Assembly: GCA_003645495.1 (NCBI GenBank) | Contig: QNFK01000069.1 | Location: 1 to 7,811 of the forward strand | Reading direction: 5' to 3' | DNA length: 7,811 bases | Source of the DNA: Gammaproteobacteria bacterium | Lineage (GTDB): Bacteria; Pseudomonadota; Gammaproteobacteria; Steroidobacterales; Woeseiaceae | In this document: in pieces, positions 6,723 through 7,811 of the stretch | Position numbering within the stretch: the stretch's first letter is position 1 | Layout of the letters: each line of letters begins with the position of its first letter | Translations under genes and position numbers: made by a program | The notes under the pieces: model-generated | What the model was told of the DNA's origin: nothing | The model's input: the letters and a program-made list of their open reading frames with translations, nothing else | Database searches by the model: none

Positions 6723-7811
6723 ATGTCCCCTTCCAACCCCGAAAATCGGCAAATCGGCGCCGATCAGGCCGACATCATCGGGAAAATCGATGAATTTGTC
6801 GATGCTTTGCCGAATCAGGAGCAAATTGCCGCGCTCCGGGAAGAAAGCGAGCAGATATGCACAATTCTGCAGCCTCTCGACTTCCCCCCTGTCCTGCTCG
6901 CCGCAATCCGTGCTTGCCCGCTGGTAAGGAATGATCACGTCTCCTTACGCGGTTTGCAGAAAATCGGCAATGCAGAGTTACCTGGACTGGTGGAAGGACT
7001 GGTCCAGCTAAGCCGATTTTCACTGCCACAGGACTGGCAGCCAGGCGAAGCCCTGGCAGTTCAACAGTCCGAAGCGCTGCGCAAAATGTTGTTGGCGGTG
7101 GTCTCGGATGCACGCCTCGTTCTGGTGCGTATTGCTGAACAACTGTATCGGCTGCGTCTTGCCAAGAAAGCAGCGAGGGATGAACAACGTGCCATCGCGG
7201 TCGAAACACAGGAAATTTATGCGCCGCTAGCCAATCGACTGGGCGTCTGGCAGTTGAAGTGGGAGCTTGAAGATCTGTCATTGCGCTATCTCGAACCGGA
7301 AACTTACAAGCGGCTTGCAAAATCACTCAACGAGAAACGCACTGAACGCGAAACCTACATAGACGAAGTCATAACAACCTTGCGCGAAGAGTTATCGAAA
7401 AACGATATTGAAGGAGACATTACCGGCAGGCCAAAACACATTTTTAGTATCTGGAAAAAAATGCAGACGAAGAATCGCACTCTTGAACAAATATTCGACA
7501 TGCGTGCTGTACGGGTGCTCGTCGAGGACGTTCATCAATGTTACGCAGCGCTCGGCGTCGTGCATAACCTCTGGCCCTATCTACCCTGAGAATTTGACGA
7601 CTACGTCGCCAACCCGAAGGACAATAACTACCAGTCGTTACACACCGCCGTGATCGGACCGCAAGGTAAAACGGTCGAAGTTCAGATCAGGACCCAGGAG
7701 ATGCATCGCCATGCAGAACTTGGTGTTGCCGCGCACTGGCGATACAAGGAAGGCGGTTCGACACGGGCCGCATTCGATCAAAAAATACAGTTCTTGCGAC
7801 AATTGCTCGAA
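6723..7811 (+). pseudogene. relA: GTP pyrophosphokinase RelA, interrupted by an in-frame TGA (3' end off window)
   Basis: RelA is the ribosome-associated synthetase that makes (p)ppGpp from ATP and GTP or GDP in amino-acid starvation. Codons 1-288 give the N-terminal region. The pseudo-hydrolase domain (to about 200) has AEQLYRLR where active Rel/SpoT hydrolases have ADRLHNMR. The synthetase domain then begins with GRPKHIFSIWKKM (235-247) and D259 in FDMRAVRV. TGA follows at 7587-7589. The same frame then continues for 74 codons to the window edge with unbroken homology: EFDDYVANPK, NYQSLHTAVIGP, VEVQIRT with the second catalytic Glu, and AELGVAAHWRYKEG. A product ending at 288 would lack that Glu, the rest of the synthetase domain and the TGS/ACT regulatory region, so it should be inactive. 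ATG at 6723 has only a weak ribosome binding site. Identification as relA is firm; whether the stop is biological is not. Confidence 0.88.
7587..7589 (+). other. In-frame TGA inside the relA synthetase domain
   Basis: This codon lies between Leu-Pro and Glu-Phe-Asp-Asp-Tyr, in the stretch that reads LPDEFDDYVANPK in E. coli. No base is gained or lost. A single change from GGA (Gly), CGA (Arg) or TGG (Trp) would give it. tolQ, ruvB, ruvC, ybgC and yebC all end in TGA, so a reassigned genetic code is not supported. Confidence 0.9.

Noticed and set aside
6775..7326. Minus-strand open frame of 183 codons
   Set aside because: It is antisense to relA, with no recognisable domain and no upstream signals. 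It is a shadow of the conserved relA frame.
7587..7611. TGA in relA as a selenocysteine codon
   Set aside because: RelA is not a selenoprotein and the position is not a cysteine in the family. The only nearby hairpin is a tiny 4-base stem (around 7596-7608) formed by the conserved DDYV codons, not a convincing SECIS.

Overview
The window looks like chromosomal DNA of a gammaproteobacterium. It carries an intact Holliday-junction block (ruvC-ruvA-ruvB), a Tol-Pal envelope block (ybgC-tolQ-tolR-tolA-tolB) and a RelA-type (p)ppGpp synthetase with a degenerate hydrolase domain. Base composition is moderate in GC. The species cannot be named from the sequence.

Positions 1-6351, minus strand: nine genes read leftwards in the order yebC, ruvC, ruvA, ruvB, ybgC, tolQ, tolR, tolA, tolB. 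tolB runs off the left edge. Gaps are at most 30 bases, ruvC/ruvA and ybgC/tolQ overlap by ATGA, and no terminator is visible, so the block is probably one transcription unit. It links translation support (YebC), recombination repair (RuvABC) and outer-membrane constriction and integrity (Tol). pal, and perhaps cpoB, would be expected beyond the left edge. Three of the nine genes (ruvC, ybgC, tolA) appear to start with TTG.

Positions 6352-6722: a 371-base divergent intergenic region. Its middle (6424-6638) is framed by a perfect 21-base inverted repeat and contains a second, 24-base inverted repeat. Most of the arms are themselves built from small palindromes. This is the least explained part of the window. 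It resembles a MITE-like or other small palindromic element, but no transposase or target duplication is visible.

Positions 6723-7811, plus strand: the 5' part of relA, running off the right edge. The reading frame and RelA homology are continuous, but an in-frame TGA at 7587-7589 cuts the synthetase domain between its two catalytic acidic residues. This is either a natural nonsense mutation or a base error in the source sequence. I saw no other clearly novel system.
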